A DNA stretch of 64,000 nt from Scalesia atractyloides (GCA_947069175.1 CAMTDV010000028.1:69486157-69550156), one strand, 5' to 3'. Counted from the stretch's first letter, positions 1 through 12,985 are shown. The notes: generated from the sequence alone by a model not told the origin. Numbers and translations: made by a program.

Positions 1-1697
1 AATCGGATTTCGAGGGATATATTTGTGTCTTCTCCAGAGTTGCTGCCGAATTTGCCTGAAAAAAATGAGGTAAACGAAATTAATTAATTAATCTTTAATT
101 AATTGTTTGATCATTATGAGAAACTCATTAGTTTAGTTTGATCAAAATGTGTCTTATAACACGTTATGGTTTAGTTACGTACATGGACAGATTTTAAATG
201 TCGGTTGATGTTATCAAAATTCAAAACGGTTGTTGTCTTTTATGAGAATGAAAAATGTGAATAGTGATATTGGTTATGAACAAATAGATTAAATGTATCG
301 TGATCATCTGATCATCTCACTCATTATTGATTATATGTGGATTTTTGGGTGTGATGGACCGGCATCGTTTAAGTTTAAACTATTCAATCGTTATTAATGT
401 TTTAAGCACTGGACTGGACAAGGAATCCGTCATCTTACTGGTTTATTGGTTGAACGATCCGCTAGTTGAACATATTAAGAACCTGTATACGTCAAATATA
501 ATATAAGGTTGAAAAGTATAAAGCGTACATTATACAAAACACAAAACAAATATGATAATACTTTGTCTTGTAGTGAATTTAAATAAAATATGAAGAGTTA
601 AATGAATAGAATATATGAAGTATCAAGTACTAAATGGATGGATAAAAAAATACGATTTTAATTAAAAATATTTAAAAAAAAGCTTAAAAAATAGAAATCC
701 GGTACAACTACATTGTTCGGGTTACCCGGTTCACAGATCCGATTGGTTCCCATGGGAAACGGTAAAAGAGGTCAAACGGTATTGATGTTTTTTTAGCCAT
801 TTATTAAAGATGTAATATATAATGTCAAACAACCTCTTTGTGATGGCATGAGGAGTTAAACTTAAAACCTATTATTGACTTATTATTGTATTTCTTTTTG
901 CCGACCAAGAATGCAATTTTGGTCATCTCCATGACTTAATGCCCAAGAAAATGACATTGCTAGAGCATAATACATAATATATTTTAGTTTTTTTTTTTTG
1001 TGTGTTTTCTTTTTATTCCAATATAAGAAAACATGTATCGTGCTTTATAATTTTATAATTATATGCAAACCGGAACATGGTCTCTACCATAAGCATTTGT
1101 TTTTACATCGCAGGGCTACAACAAAGAAGCAAAAGTCGCGATCAAGGTTACAGTCGAGGGAAGCGTTGGACCAATCCGAGCTTTGGTAAAGTTGGGTTCG
1201 AGTGTTGACGAGATAATAAAGCTTGTTATGAACAAATACAACGAAGAAAGGAGGTTCCCTAGACTTGATCAAGATGACTTGACTTCCTTTGAGCTACACG
1301 ACTCATACTTTAGTCTTCAATGTTAGTCTATTATATCTTACTCCGGTTAAAGTCAACTAGTACAACCTGTTTATGCACCTACGAAAATAAACTTTGATTG
1401 ACTTGTTGAATACGATTTTCTAACTTTTATTTTAATTTTACATATACAGGTTTCGATAAATCAAATATGATTGGAGAAATTGGGAGTAGAAGTTTCTATA
1501 TGCGTAAAAGTGTCCATAACAACAACAATGGAGACATGTCTTCTAACACCTCTATTGGTTCTGAGATTGTTGGGATCGAGGCAGACGAAGCTCCACATTC
1601 AAGTATTTTCTTTACAGGTTTTATACATGAAGGATTAAGAAAAATGATGAAAAGAATTAGTAAGATTCGGAGGTTCTTGGGATGTTTTGGTGGGTGA
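1..1697 (+). CDS. At4g22758-like protein (DUF7054 type), copy A, 5' end outside window
   Basis: First of three tandem copies; the window opens inside its exon 1. Visible coding parts are the end of exon 1 (1-69, donor gtaaac), exon 2 (1114-1321, 208 nt, acceptor cag) and exon 3 (1450-1697). Joined, the frame is open to the stop. Exon 2 holds the conserved core: KVTVEGSVGPIRALVKLG, then a Tyr-rich helix, then FELHDSYFSLQ; exon 3 gives IGEIGSRSFYMRKS. This core is what defines the plant At4g22758-like family, whose function is unknown to me; the pattern looks like a ubiquitin-type beta-grasp fold (inference). The tail ends in a basic segment and FLGCFGG. It is the only copy of the three with an uninterrupted C-terminus. 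Intron 1 is about 1.04 kb and intron 2 is 128 nt. Confidence 0.75.
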
Positions 1698-2293
1698 TTT
1701 TAAAGCCATGCCTAAAACAATCATACGAAGACAACTATATGTGCATATGAGTATATAAACATTGGTATACATACAATTGATGAATAGTTTACGCAGATGT
1801 ACAATGAATCATGATTGTAAGTGTAATTGTTTATATTTTGTTAATCAATACGTACATCTTCTATTCAGAGATCGATGATTGAGTTAATAGCAAATAAGGT
1901 AAAGTATGTTATTGTATTCTTCTTACTAGTTACCACATCATCGTGTCCTAAATTAAAATACCCAAAAACACCTTTGGCAATGGGAATTACATTGATTATC
2001 ATATAATATATTTTAGTGCAATTAAAGTATGTTTCATGTGCAACACGAGCTAACAAAGGATCTATAATCTGCTGAGTGCTCATCGTTGAGACTTGAGTCA
2101 AAGGAAGGTTACTCAACACCCAACTCTTTTAATTTTTTGCCTTGATTCTACTTAAGTTATGTGTTATCCCTCACTATTCACATTTTTTATCTTAAAAAGG
2201 TTAGCGGGAGAGAGAAAAGAAGAGAGAGAGAGAGAGCGCGCGCCCTAATATCAGCGAGACCGAGGCGGTGGAATGTTCCCCGCTCCTTTCATG

Positions 2294-2431
2294 TCACATC
2301 CCCACTCCCCTCCTCTAGGGTATGACACATAGCCTAGGTGGTCTCAGATGTTGATTTCCATTTAAGCTGTGTGGATCAAGTCTTACATAGACAGACTATA
2401 TGAGTAAATATTAGAGGAGGGGAGGGGGTGT
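2294..2431. repeat. Small inverted-repeat element between copies A and B
   Basis: The arms CATCCCCACTCCCCTCC... and ...GGAGGGGAGGGGGTG face each other across about 100 bp. A shorter but similar C-rich/G-rich hairpin (6099-6157) sits at the equivalent place before copy C, so it probably travelled with the duplicated gene unit. A GA-rich run (2217-2237) lies just upstream. No coding capacity. Confidence 0.45.
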
Positions 2432-2902
2432 TTGTTGTTAAAAAATAAACACATTTGTGACGCTAGAGGTTATGTATTTTTTTATATTGTTACCCAGACA
2501 ATGTGTTATGTTGATGTGGTTTTGGCATTAAGCCACACCAAGTGAGCATTATGGCCTTGGAATCAATGACGGATCCATAAACTTTTTTCAGTGGGTTCGT
2601 TTTTGTAGATTCTCACTAACAATTTTCAAATTATACAAGGTTCTCATAATTTTTCTATTTTTTTACAATCTAAGTGGGTTCATGTAAACCCACAAAGCAT
2701 GGCTAGATCTGCCACTGCCCGGAACACCACTCCAGGAGGGACGTGAAGGGGGTGATCTTCGCAGGCATGAGGACGGATGTGTTTGACTTTTATTTGTAAA
2801 TATAAAATGATATATAATATGATAGAATAAAGTCATCTCAACCTATCAATAAATTTCACATCACATATTTTTGAACATGTGAAATCTTTCGGGACTTGAT
2901 AA

Positions 2903-2922
2903 ACACTTATTATTATTTATTA

Positions 2923-2958
<36 letters not shown>

Positions 2959-2980
2959 TATTATTTTATTATTTCACATT
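2903..2980. repeat. (TTA)n / (TTTA) compound microsatellite
   Basis: An interrupted run of TTA triplets broken by TTTA units, upstream of copy B. Likely length-polymorphic. Confidence 0.85.
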
Positions 2981-3171
2981 TAACTATTAAAGAACAATTG
3001 GAATTAAAAAAAAGAAGAAAGAAAAGGAAAAATTAATATTGTAAAGGCAAACATGCTTTACGAGCCTACCAACGGACAATCAGTGCGTTGCCTCTTCCTT
3101 AAGCAACTATATCCCCTGCATAAACTATACATACACACCTTCAACGCCTTAACCACAAATATCATTAATCT

Positions 3172-3485
3172 ATGTCACAGAAGCCTGCCCATGGAACAGT
3201 TCCGGTCAATCGGAGAATCAAACCTCCTCATCCGTCTTCGTCCAGTCACAAACTTCACGGAAAAGTTGTTGTTCGTCGATCGTCAAACAAGAAATCTAAA
3301 TTCATCAAGCGATGCAACTCCGAGCCTACCTTGTTGACATCCCGAATCTCTATAGCTGGTGCTGGAGACGATCAGCGGTATATGACTCCCCCAGGGGACA
3401 GTAGCCTGCTGTTTATGAGTCGGTTTCAACGAATATATACTCGTCGTCTCCAGAGTTGCTGCCTAATTTGCCTGATAAAATTGAG
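3172..3485 (+). pseudogene. At4g22758-like copy B: exon 1 only, frameshifted
   Basis: Exon 1 starts with MSQKPAHGTVPVNRRIKPP and keeps the shared RSSNKKSKFIKRCNSEPTLL stretch also seen in copy C. Near 3423 one base is missing relative to copies A and C (cggtttc against cggattt), which throws the exon end out of frame. Donor gtaaac follows at 3486. No exon 2 or exon 3 exists before copy C begins. DNA resembling the end of intron 1 of the other copies (the stretch around ctttttgctgacc and catctccatgactt) continues to about 6090, so the copy was cut inside intron 1, probably by unequal crossing-over that joined it to the promoter side of copy C. Two foldback elements also sit in this intron remnant. 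Confidence 0.75.
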
Positions 3486-3994
3486 GTAAACTAAATCATT
3501 TTATTAACTTTCTCTTGTTTGATGCATGCGTGTTTTATGTCTTAATTATCTGCTTGTCTAGTTGCGTACGTTTACATATTTAAAATGTTTATTGAAATGA
3601 TCAGAACGATTGTTTGTGAACCAGAACTTCCGTTTTTTTCTTTTTCATACCGTCAATAACTAAAAGTCTAAATCATGATTTTCTGTTAAAAGTGGTCAAG
3701 GGTCAACGAAGCCTCTTAGCCCCTTTTGTTCCGCTAATGGAAGTTATGAACATTGATATACGGGGTGTCTAAGATTCCATTTGCAAGCTTCTTGTTAACT
3801 TATAACTTTTATAAAAAAAGAGTTATTTTTTTTATAAATGATGTTTGGGTAATATGTTGAGAAGGAGTTTTAATGCTTTAGAAAGAAGAAAACGAGTAGT
3901 TTTTTTTTGTTTAGTGACAAATGAGACGTTAGTTGGTAGTGATTTTTCAAAAAAGAGAAGTTGATAAGCATTCCCAAACACCCCTTACTATAAA

Positions 3995-4902
3995 GGGAGA
4001 ATTGCATATTTCCCTTTAAAAAAACTTCTTAATTGCGTATTTATCAAACTTAAAATTAAAATTGCATATATCCTCTTCCTTAACTAATAAAATTGCAAAT
4101 TTACCCATTTTGATTTATTTCATTAAAACCAAGTTATAATATGATTTTTTACCCTTATTATTTTACTGAAACTTTAAAAAATTACATATTTATTTATTTT
4201 TACTTATTTATAGCTTTTTCACAATTCTTTTTGTTTTATTTTTTACGTTTTGCTAGTTTAGTTTTTGGTTATTCTTTTTTAGCCTTTTTACTAAGTTGTT
4301 TGTTTTACTAAGATATATCTAGGGGTGTTCGTGATTTTCAGCTGATTTATAAATATCTACATTGTAATACATTTAATGATTAAAAGAAAACACACAAAAC
4401 AAATAACTTAGTAAAAAAACTAACTAGAATGATCTTCAGTTGATTTATAAATATATACATTAAATACGTTTAAAGCAAGTTACATCTTTTCTTTGGTCTG
4501 TAGTCCTCTGATTAAGCTCCCACTTATTCAAAAATTGTTTTTATTCTATGAAAAAATAGTATCTACGTACTTTAGTAGTTTATTTTAGTGTTTAGATTAT
4601 AAAAAAAAACTAACTAGCAAAACATAACAGAAATAAAAACAAAAAGAATTATGAAAAAGCAGCAAAACTAGCAAAAATGAGTAAATATGTAACTTTTTAA
4701 AGTTTCAGTAAAAAAAATAAGGGTAAAAAGGTCATTATATAACTTTTTTAATGAAATAAATCAAAATGGGTAAATTTGCAATTTATTAGTGAAGGAAGGG
4801 GATATATTTTATTAGTTAAGGAAAGAGATATGCAATTTGAATTTCAAGTTGGATAGATATGCAATTAAGAAGTTTTTTAAAGGGAAATATGCAATTGCCC
4901 CT
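3995..4902. repeat. Foldback element I (long terminal inverted repeats)
   Basis: The left arm (gagaattgcatatttccctt..., through aaacttcttaattgc) is mirrored by the right arm ending ...aaagggaaatatgcaattgcccc. The similarity continues inward for roughly 250 bp per arm, including acccattttgatttatttcat and its complement. AT-rich, no ORF. It behaves as a non-autonomous foldback/MITE-like transposon inserted in the intron 1 remnant of copy B. A single diverged arm of the same kind lies at 33545-33720. Confidence 0.7.
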
Positions 4903-4910
4903 ATTATATT

Positions 4911-5313
4911 GGGGTATTGGATTTAAATAACCCAAACTTTCATCAATTGGCCGATAGCACTTCCAACATTCGATTTGTACAACAACACTCCCAACTTTCA
5001 ACTTATTGGCCGATAACACTCCTAACTAACTGAACCCAACCTAGTTAGCTGATGTCAGCTGTCAAATTATCAAAAATGTCATGTCAGTTGCCATATAAGC
5101 TACCATGTCATAAAAATGTCACAACAGCTATCATGTCAGCTAAAAGGGCCACATCAGATAACACATCAGCAAAAACTAATGGGTTAGGGTTTAGTTAGTT
5201 AAAGAGTGTTATTGGCCAATAAGTTGAAAGTTGGAAGTGCTGGTGTACAAATCGAAATTAAGAGTGTTATCGGTCAATTGGTAAAAGTTAGGTTATTTAA
5301 ATCTAATATCCCT
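4911..5313. repeat. Foldback element II (same family as 14812-15238)
   Basis: It begins gggtattggatttaaataac and ends with the near complement gttatttaaatctaatatccc. The arms extend about 120 bp and contain acttattggccgataacac and its complement. The middle is a loose array of short units around CACATCAGC/TGTCAGCT. It lies almost directly against the end of foldback element I, so one is probably inserted beside or into the other. Confidence 0.7.
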
Positions 5314-5552
5314 TGTATATTTGTTTATCTTTAGGTTTTTTGGGAACATTTCATAGTTTCTAGTCAATTTTAGGAATTTGTTTTGATTATAGGTGAATAA
5401 CGACTTTGAATAGTAGTCTTTATGAAGATCCACAGTTAAATCAGCGCATGTGGTATGTTTCTCAAAGTTCGTGATGAGTTAACTAACATATATTAATTTT
5501 TCAACATAAACATTATTTATGTCCGCAAATTCACCTACAACAAAACAAGTTT

Positions 5553-5620
5553 AAAAGGCTGACTAGAAAGCATGATAACGTCTCAAAAAGGCTGACTAGA
5601 AAGCATGATAACGTCTCAAA
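5553..5620. repeat. 33-bp tandem duplication
   Basis: Two near-identical 33-bp units of the form aaaaggctgactagaaag... lie head to tail. Non-coding, inside the intron 1 remnant of copy B. Confidence 0.9.
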
Positions 5621-6098
5621 ACCACGTAAAAACAAATCAATAAAAAATCCATATTGGTTATTGATAAATCGGATTATACATTTTCCAATTTTCCCTTACA
5701 CACGAGCCTGGGTTCTTTGTATGATGAAACGTTGCTGTTTCAGTGGAAATATATTTTATCGCTACATTGCATGGTCAAAATTAGTGGCTTTTATAACGAC
5801 GTATTGCTTCAAACATCACTATTTTGTATTACTTTTTGCTGACCATAAATGCCATTTATGTTTTAAAATTCCGTTTTTATATCGCATCGGATTTGACTTA
5901 GAAACGGTTTAACCAGGTGTATCGGACGGTTCCACCTGATGTAACGGGCGGTTTTACCATATCTACCGGACGGTTCAACCGGTAGAACCGACCGGTTTTT
6001 TAAAACATTTTAAATGGGACTTTGGCCATCTCCATGACTTGTTAATGGTTAACGCGCAAAAAAAAAAAGACATTGCAACTAGATTTCTTCTTCTAGTT

Positions 6099-6157
6099 TC
6101 ACGCCCACTCCCCTAATATAAGAATACAAGAGTATATATTAGGGGGGCAGGGCGTGT
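6099..6157. repeat. Short hairpin, arms about 22 bp
   Basis: The arm cacgcccactcccctaatata pairs with tatattaggggggcagggcgtg across a short loop. It marks the junction between the copy B intron remnant and the copy C promoter side, matching the position of the larger inverted repeat before copy B. Confidence 0.6.
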
Positions 6158-6652
6158 AACACCATTCCATGAGGGGCACAAAGGATGTGTTTGGACGAAG
6201 CTAACATTGATCTTCGGGTGTGAGGACGGACTTGTTTTATCATACATATTAAACACCCTCTAAAAATATATAACTAAATCATATAAAGTCACTTCAATCT
6301 ACCATTAAATTTCAAATTTCACGTCTTCATGTTATTTGGTGTAAAGTCTGACCTACTTAGTAAGTTTTCTTTGTTTTTTATTCCCTTCACATTTCATATT
6401 AACAATGACACAGTCTCATAAATATTGAAATAACAATTGAAATAAAAAAAAAAAACAAACAAGAAAATGGGAAATGAATTATAAAAGGCAGACATGCTTT
6501 AGAGATTACCAGCAGACAATTAGTGAATTACTTCCTTGCCTCTTCCTTAAGCAAACAGACCCCTACTAAAATCCTATACATACATACATACATACCATCT
6601 ATATCTATATCTACGCATCTTTTCACGCGTACGCAACCAATTCCGTTAATCT

Positions 6653-8731
6653 ATGTCACAGAACCCTGTCCGTCCAACAATTCCGGTCAATAGGAGAATC
6701 AAACCTCCTCATCCGTCACCGTCCACTCACAGACTTCACCGTAAACTCGTTGTTCGACGATCGTCGAACAAAAAACCGAAATTCATCAAGCGATGCAACT
6801 CCGAGCCTACTTTGTTATCCGCCGGAATCCCCATCGACAGTCCTGCTGTTGGAGACGATAATCCGGATATCACTCCGCCAGGTGATAATTGGCTGCTGTT
6901 TCAGAGTCGGATTTCAACGAAAATATTCTCGTCTTCTCCAGAGTTGCTGCCTTATTCGTCTGAAAAAAATGAGGTAACACAAAAATCAATTCTCTAATCT
7001 TCAATTGTTTGATGTAGAATACTCCGTTGTAAAATCGTGTCCTATATTGTCCCAATAACGTTTTGTTTTGGGGTTTTGATACACCCGTCCGATATCGGTT
7101 TTTTTTGCCATGTATGCTTTAGTGTAACGCATGTTTGAGGTGGCGGAGGTTGAACGAAAACCCGGCGGAGCCGAACTCTTAAAAATCCAATATTTTACGC
7201 TACAAAAATATATTCTTTGAAACTTTTCAATAAAATTTAACACTACTGGAGAAAAACCGGGTGGGGTGCGGTGAGGCCGTGTTTCACCTCATCACTTGAT
7301 TCCCAAGAAATTACCCCACAATCTTTCTCTATTTCTCCCATCCAGCTGTGATAGTGAGCACAGACTAAACCCATCACACCGTGATCACTGCATTTGCGGA
7401 GGTGTGATCACATGAACCCATCAAGTGAGTGCCCCATCCACCCAAAGCAACTATCAGCTTAATTTGATCAAAATATTTGTTACAATTTTACAATGAGTGA
7501 TCAGAACGATTTTGTTTTCGGTCGAGAAAGAAAAATAAGAAAACTGATTTTGATAGTAATTTCTTGGTCCTTAAGACTTGTTTCGTCTTTAGTAGAATCG
7601 GTTTTTCTATTCAAAAGAGGGTTAAGACGCAACTTGTTATTACCTGCTGTGATGGAAACGTCGCTGTTACAATGGCAACGTATTTTATTGTTAGATTGCA
7701 TAGATTGATTGATTGATATAAAAATATAATAAGGTAATCAAAATTGGTGGCTCTTATTGTATTACCTTTTGCCGACCCGAAAATGGGACTTGGGTCATCT
7801 CATCTCCATGACTAGTGATGACTTGTTAATAGTTAACCCCCCCAAGAAAACGACATTCCAACAACCTAGTTCTCTTGGTTTCTAGCAATTTCTATAAACA
7901 AATTAGTTAGGAAAAAAGAAAAAAAAACTGATTCGGTTGGTTTTCCTGGTTTTACGGTTTGGTTTTAGACGTTTAGCGGTTTTAAAATAAAAATATATGT
8001 GTTTTTCAAATGCATAATTGTGTATAAAAGTTTAATTTGTGAATGTAATATATACCACACATCATTATATAAAATTAAATAAATCTAAATAAATAATGGC
8101 CTATTCCAAGTTTCAAAGTATAAATCATCAAATAGTAAAGACTACACTGTAATTTTAGTATAGTAAAGTAACAAGCCCTTGCTTGAACAAGCAAACCCGA
8201 GCATGGTCTTTCACTATAAGCATTTGTTTTACATGTTTCTAGTACCGCAGGGCTACAACAAAGAAGCAAAAGTCGCGATCAAGGTAACTGTCGAGGGAAC
8301 CGTTGGACCAATCCGAGCTTTGGTAAAGTTGGGTTCGAGTATTGACGAGACAATAAAGCTTGTTATGAAAAAATACAACAAGGAAAGGAGGTCCCCTCGA
8401 CTTGATCAAGATGACTTGACTTCCTTTGAGTTGCACCACTCAAACTTTAGTCTTCAATGTAAGTCTACTATCTTACTCCAGTTTAAGTCAACTAGTTCAA
8501 CATATGTATGCCCAAAGCAACAACTCTTTATGTACGAGTAAAATATACATTAACTCTATTTATATTTTAAATATTTGTGTTCTAATTATTTATTTATTAT
8601 TACTATTATTTGTTTTTGACATAGGTTTGGATAAATCAAATGTTATTGGAGAGATCGGTAGTAGAAGTTTCTATTTGCGTAAGAGTGTCAACAATGGACA
8701 TATTGTTCTAACTCCTCCATTGGTTCGATGA
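6653..8731 (+). CDS. At4g22758-like protein (DUF7054 type), copy C
   Basis: Three exons: 6653-6973 (107 codons, starting MSQNPVRPTIPVNRR), 8251-8458 (208 nt, same length and splice phase as in copy A) and 8625-8731. The N-terminal part is basic and Ser/Pro-rich. The exon 2 core KVTVEGTVGPIRALVKLG...FELHHSNFSLQ and exon 3 start IGEIGSRSFYLRKS are the family signature. Relative to copy A one base is missing near 8706, so the frame stops at 8731. The lost tail is still readable in the next frame up to a stop at 8866-8868 and keeps the basic region and the FLGCFGG end. The protein is therefore either about 38 residues shorter than copy A, or the deletion is a consensus error. ATG at 6653 is chosen because copy B uses the same start. 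Confidence 0.7.
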
Positions 8732-9289
8732 TTGTTGTGGCTGAGGCAAACGACGCTCCATATACATGTTCGAATATTTTCTTTATAGGTTTTATACATG
8801 AAGGATTGAAAAAACTTATTAAAAAAACACGTAAGATTCGGAGGTTCCTTGGTTGTTTTGGTGGATGATTTTGAAGGCTTACCTTAGACAATCATCTCGA
8901 AGACAGTATATGTACAAACGAGTGTATAAAGATTGTTATAGTATAGTTGATGAATATTTTACATAAATGTATAAAGATTGTTATACGTATAGTGTGATTG
9001 TTTATACTATGTTAAATGCATACGTGCATTTTCTATTTAGAGACTGATGATTTATGTTGATTGCATAACGAATATTTAAGCTACAAGAATCTTACTTCAT
9101 CATTTGTGCTAAACTAAAATACAAAAAAAAAACATTGTGCTCATTGGACGCAATGGTTATCATATATCATATTTTAGTGTAATGAAAATATGCTTCATGT
9201 GCAATCATATTAAAGTTTAAACACCTCGTGCTAACAAAGAACCTTCAATCATTATCATACTCAATAAATCACATTGATAGTAAGCTAAG

Positions 9290-9450
9290 ATAGGTCTGAG
9301 TAGTGTAAGATATAGACAACCTTACCTCTACTCCGTAAGAATAGAAAGACTGCTTCCAGTGAGACCACCTACTTAATAGTAGTTTTGCATCAAGCCTTGG
9401 ATATAAGACACATAACACTCAACAATCGGGACAAAGGCCGATTAGTGTAT
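9290..9450 (-). mobile_element. SINE-like fragment
   Basis: Read on the minus strand, the stretch ...gactggaagcagtctttc / ggagtagaggtaaggttgtc / tatatcttacactactc resembles the tRNA-derived plant SINE type with a 'taggtaaggttgtctacatcttac' style body. No A/B box pair was verified. The call rests on general resemblance only. Confidence 0.4.
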
Positions 9451-10737
9451 GCACCCTTTTGTCTTTCGGCTATCAACGTCATCACATGATGCATGATTAA
9501 CCTTGCACCATTTTTAATGTTATTTTCATGAAATTAATAAAATAACGTTAAAATTAGTGGAATTTCACATTTGTCCCCAAAGCCCACACATATATAAATT
9601 ATATGCGCACACCGCAATCGGAGGTTATTATTAAGGTATCCACCACTTCAATAGATGATTGGAGATTAGTTGATAAAAGGTATGATTAACTATTTAAAAT
9701 CAACATGTATAATGTCTAAATACTTGCAAATTGAATGAGGACTATTCTACACTATATGAGCGATAGATGTATTAAAGAGGTTAGTAAAATCCGGTACGGA
9801 TATATAATAATAAGTGTTTTAATATACAAGTTTTCATAATCTTGGACAACTGTCTTTAGTCCATTATGGTTTTGTATATTATGTTATGATATTTATAATA
9901 CAAATAATACGTTTTAAATAGTCACTAAGCTTTTAATTTGGTGTCGTATAAAGTTTAGTCAATATGTTTGTATAATAATATGATTCGTTTTATAGAATTC
10001 AAAAAACTATTTGTTTTGGTTAAGTTATCAAATTAACCGATAATTCAGTTATGATTATGGTAAAGGGTGTCCCCTAACCGGACGTTAACCAAGTTGAACC
10101 AAACATAATAGAGACATGTTTACGTCAATATAAATGTGTGTATATACAAGGGCTAATCTAGCATGTAATTAGAGATATCACGGGCTAACCCTCAACTTTA
10201 TCGGCGAAGTGCAAAATTAGTGTAATTCTTTTCTTCTCCGTTTTATGTATCGTATACCCCATGAGCAAATATTAAGATTTTCTAGATCCATTTTTTTGAA
10301 GAATACCCCTTACTTTTTCTTCTAGATTCGCCACTGTGTATATGCATACGTATATGTATTTGTGTGTCTGCAAAAACACTATCCCAATCACACACATATA
10401 TCCATGGAAATCCAAAATTACAAAGTAAATCAATCATATATCCTCTCCCTACTTCATCCGAAACTAACAATAACCGGGCTTCACAACCGATTAACCACAT
10501 TTACCAACACCTACTTCATCCGATTGACCATAACTAATGTTCGGTTATAGTTATGATTAAAGATATATCATAACCAAAGTCAAAAACTATAACTTATGAA
10601 ATAATTAAAGGTAAAAACCAAACGAAATTACGGTTTAGTGACACCTGCTATTAACTTTTCTTAAAATGAGTTCCGGTGACAAAAACATCCTCTTTTATAA
10701 CATTGACAATAATTTTCTCTTTCGGTTGCAACAAACA
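9451..10737. other. Intergenic, no gene seen
   Basis: AT-rich spacer between copy C and CLPR2, with short unrelated ORFs on both strands and no recognisable domain. The last few hundred bases before 10738 are presumably the CLPR2 promoter. I see no convincing TATA box at a fixed distance. Confidence 0.5.
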
Positions 10738-12830
10738 ATGGCGCTCAAATCCATCACCTGTTCTTCATATCTTCACCTGCTCAGTCTTCTACCAGGTCAT
10801 TCCTTCAATTCAATTAAGATTAAAAAAAGGGCTTTCAGTTAACCCTATTTTGTTGTTTGATTAACAGTTGTGGTGACAAGGTTTTCGTCGGATTAAGGCT
10901 TCAATCTCCTAGTCAGATTTCTCATTAATTACTTCCTCTTATCTTCATTCTTTTCTGCTTTTCTAACCCTTTTGTTTTCCAACAGATTCTTATGGATTCG
11001 CTAGACCTAATTTGAGTGCTGAATTGTTTAAGAAGATTCATAAAAGTATTGAGCATAGGTATGCTTTATTAAAACGAAAATTGAAATATATTCATGAAAG
11101 AATTTAGTTATTCCTTTATTATGATTATGATTATGATTTACGATTATGATATTGAATCTCTGTGTGTGTATTAGGAGGATGATACATATATGTTCCTATT
11201 ATACATTTTTACCATTTTTTGTGTTATTAGTAGCTAGTTGAGACTATAATTTAGCACTCTCTGTTTTAAGTCTTAATCAGTTCCTACTTGCTACAATTGT
11301 TAGTGTTTCGCAAGTTGTAAAAAGCTAATTTTTAATGGTAGGAGAGTACACTGAATTGTTAGTGTTAAATTGCTATATATATAAATTCATCATATTATTA
11401 AAATTACCGAATATCTCAAATATCGGTCCTTGACTGACATCCGAGTTTTACCGCATTAACTGCTTAATCCACCATAAAACTTAAGTTTCTGTATTACTTA
11501 ATGTATGTTCAGGACTGGCATTAAGCCGGCACGAGGGCGTATTACAATGATGCCGATAGGGACACCTAGAGTACCTTATAGGGTTCCTGGTGAAGGAACC
11601 TGGCAATGGGTTGATCTGTGGAATGCCCTTGTAAGTTTGTGATATTTGGATTCTTGAAATGCACAGAAATTAGCTGATACTTGATATTCACTTCTATATA
11701 TATGATGAATGTTGCTGTAGTATCGTGAACGGGTTATCTTTATTGGGCAAAACATAGATGAAGAATTCAGTAACCAAATACTGGCAACAATGTTGTACCT
11801 TGACAGTGTTGACAATTCCAAAAGAATGTATATGTACATTAACGGCCCTGGTGGTGATGTGAGTTCTTAACTTCTTTCTCACCATAGTCCGTTGGAGGAC
11901 GTAGAAAATTCTTTTTAAAATTTTGTTATGTTCCTTTTGAAGCTTACTCCAAGCATGGCCATTTATGACACGATGCAAAGCTTGCAAAGTCCGATTGGCA
12001 CCCATTGTGTGGGTTATGCTTATAATCTTGCTGGCTTTCTTCTTGCAGCTGGAGAAAAGGTATATTTCATTTTCGTTTTCAACAACAGCACACATTGCAT
12101 AGAGATGGTTGTACTGTACAACTACTAATGCACTCTTGGAATATTAAAGGGTCAACGATTTGCAATGCCTCTTTCAAGAGTTGCTTTAGAGTCACCAGCT
12201 GGAGCTGCTCGTGGTCAGGTTGGAACATAACATATCCTATTAAGAAAGTCTTGACGTTAATATGTAACGTGTGTCCAACTTTGTAATTTTCATACTGAAT
12301 GATGTTGTACAGGCTGATGATATTCAAAATGAAGCGAACGAGCTTTTAAGGATCAGAGATTATCTTTTCAAGGAGTTGGCTGAAAAGACAGGTCAACCCG
12401 TGGAGCAGGTATGCCGTAGAATTCTTTCACTAAAACATTTTTAAGTGCGTATATGTGGAAGTACATTTAAAACCGATTGTGATATTAAATAATCAGAATA
12501 TGAAAATCAAACACAGTTGGTTTTGAAGCTTGAAATTGTGATAATGTTTTACTGTTCACAATCTGAACAAAAATCACTTTATCCAAACACTAAAAACTTA
12601 TTATTACAACTGCAAGTCGCTATAATCAAATTATTAGTTTCATGTTTCACAATTCTTTGGCTTGACCTTATCCCATTAACCATAATGTTCAGGTTCACAA
12701 GGATTTAAGCCGGATTAAACGGTTCAATGCTCAGGAAGCTTTGGATTATGGACTCATTGACCGAATCGTTAGACCTCCTCGTATAAAAGCTGATGCTCCA
12801 CGGAAAGAAGCAGGTACAGGTCTTGGTTAA
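10738..12830 (+). CDS. CLPR2: Chloroplast ClpP/R-type protease subunit, CLPR2
   Basis: Nine coding exons by GT-AG borders and reading frame: 10738-10795, 10868-10911 (both less certain), 10986-11058, 11513-11630, 11721-11858, 11943-12059, 12150-12218, 12313-12408 and 12693-12830 (stop). Exons 3-9 are fully in frame. Diagnostic stretches are RGRITMMPIGTPRVPYR, TWQWVDLWNALYRERVIFIG, MYMYINGPGGD, THCVGYAYNLAGFLLAAGEK and RVALESPAGAARGQ. The segment that carries the catalytic Ser in ClpP reads YNLAGFLLAAGE, without Ser, which is the ClpR state: a structural, catalytically inactive subunit of the plastid stromal ClpPR core. The match is closest to CLPR2 as I know it. The first exon gives a transit-peptide-like start, but its frame meets exon 2 only if one base near 10745 has been lost. 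The 3' end faces K1 tail to tail, 155 bp apart. Confidence 0.9.
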
Positions 12831-12985
12831 CCTACCTGGCATTGTACCATTTCGAAACTTTTTTTTTTTTATTATTTGTAAACATTGAAAGTATTAAGAA
12901 ACTGTCAACAACTTTATTTAAGCATGAATAGAACAGAATATCAAGTTTCTTGGTTACACTTTATTTAGTAAAACAAATAACCGAA

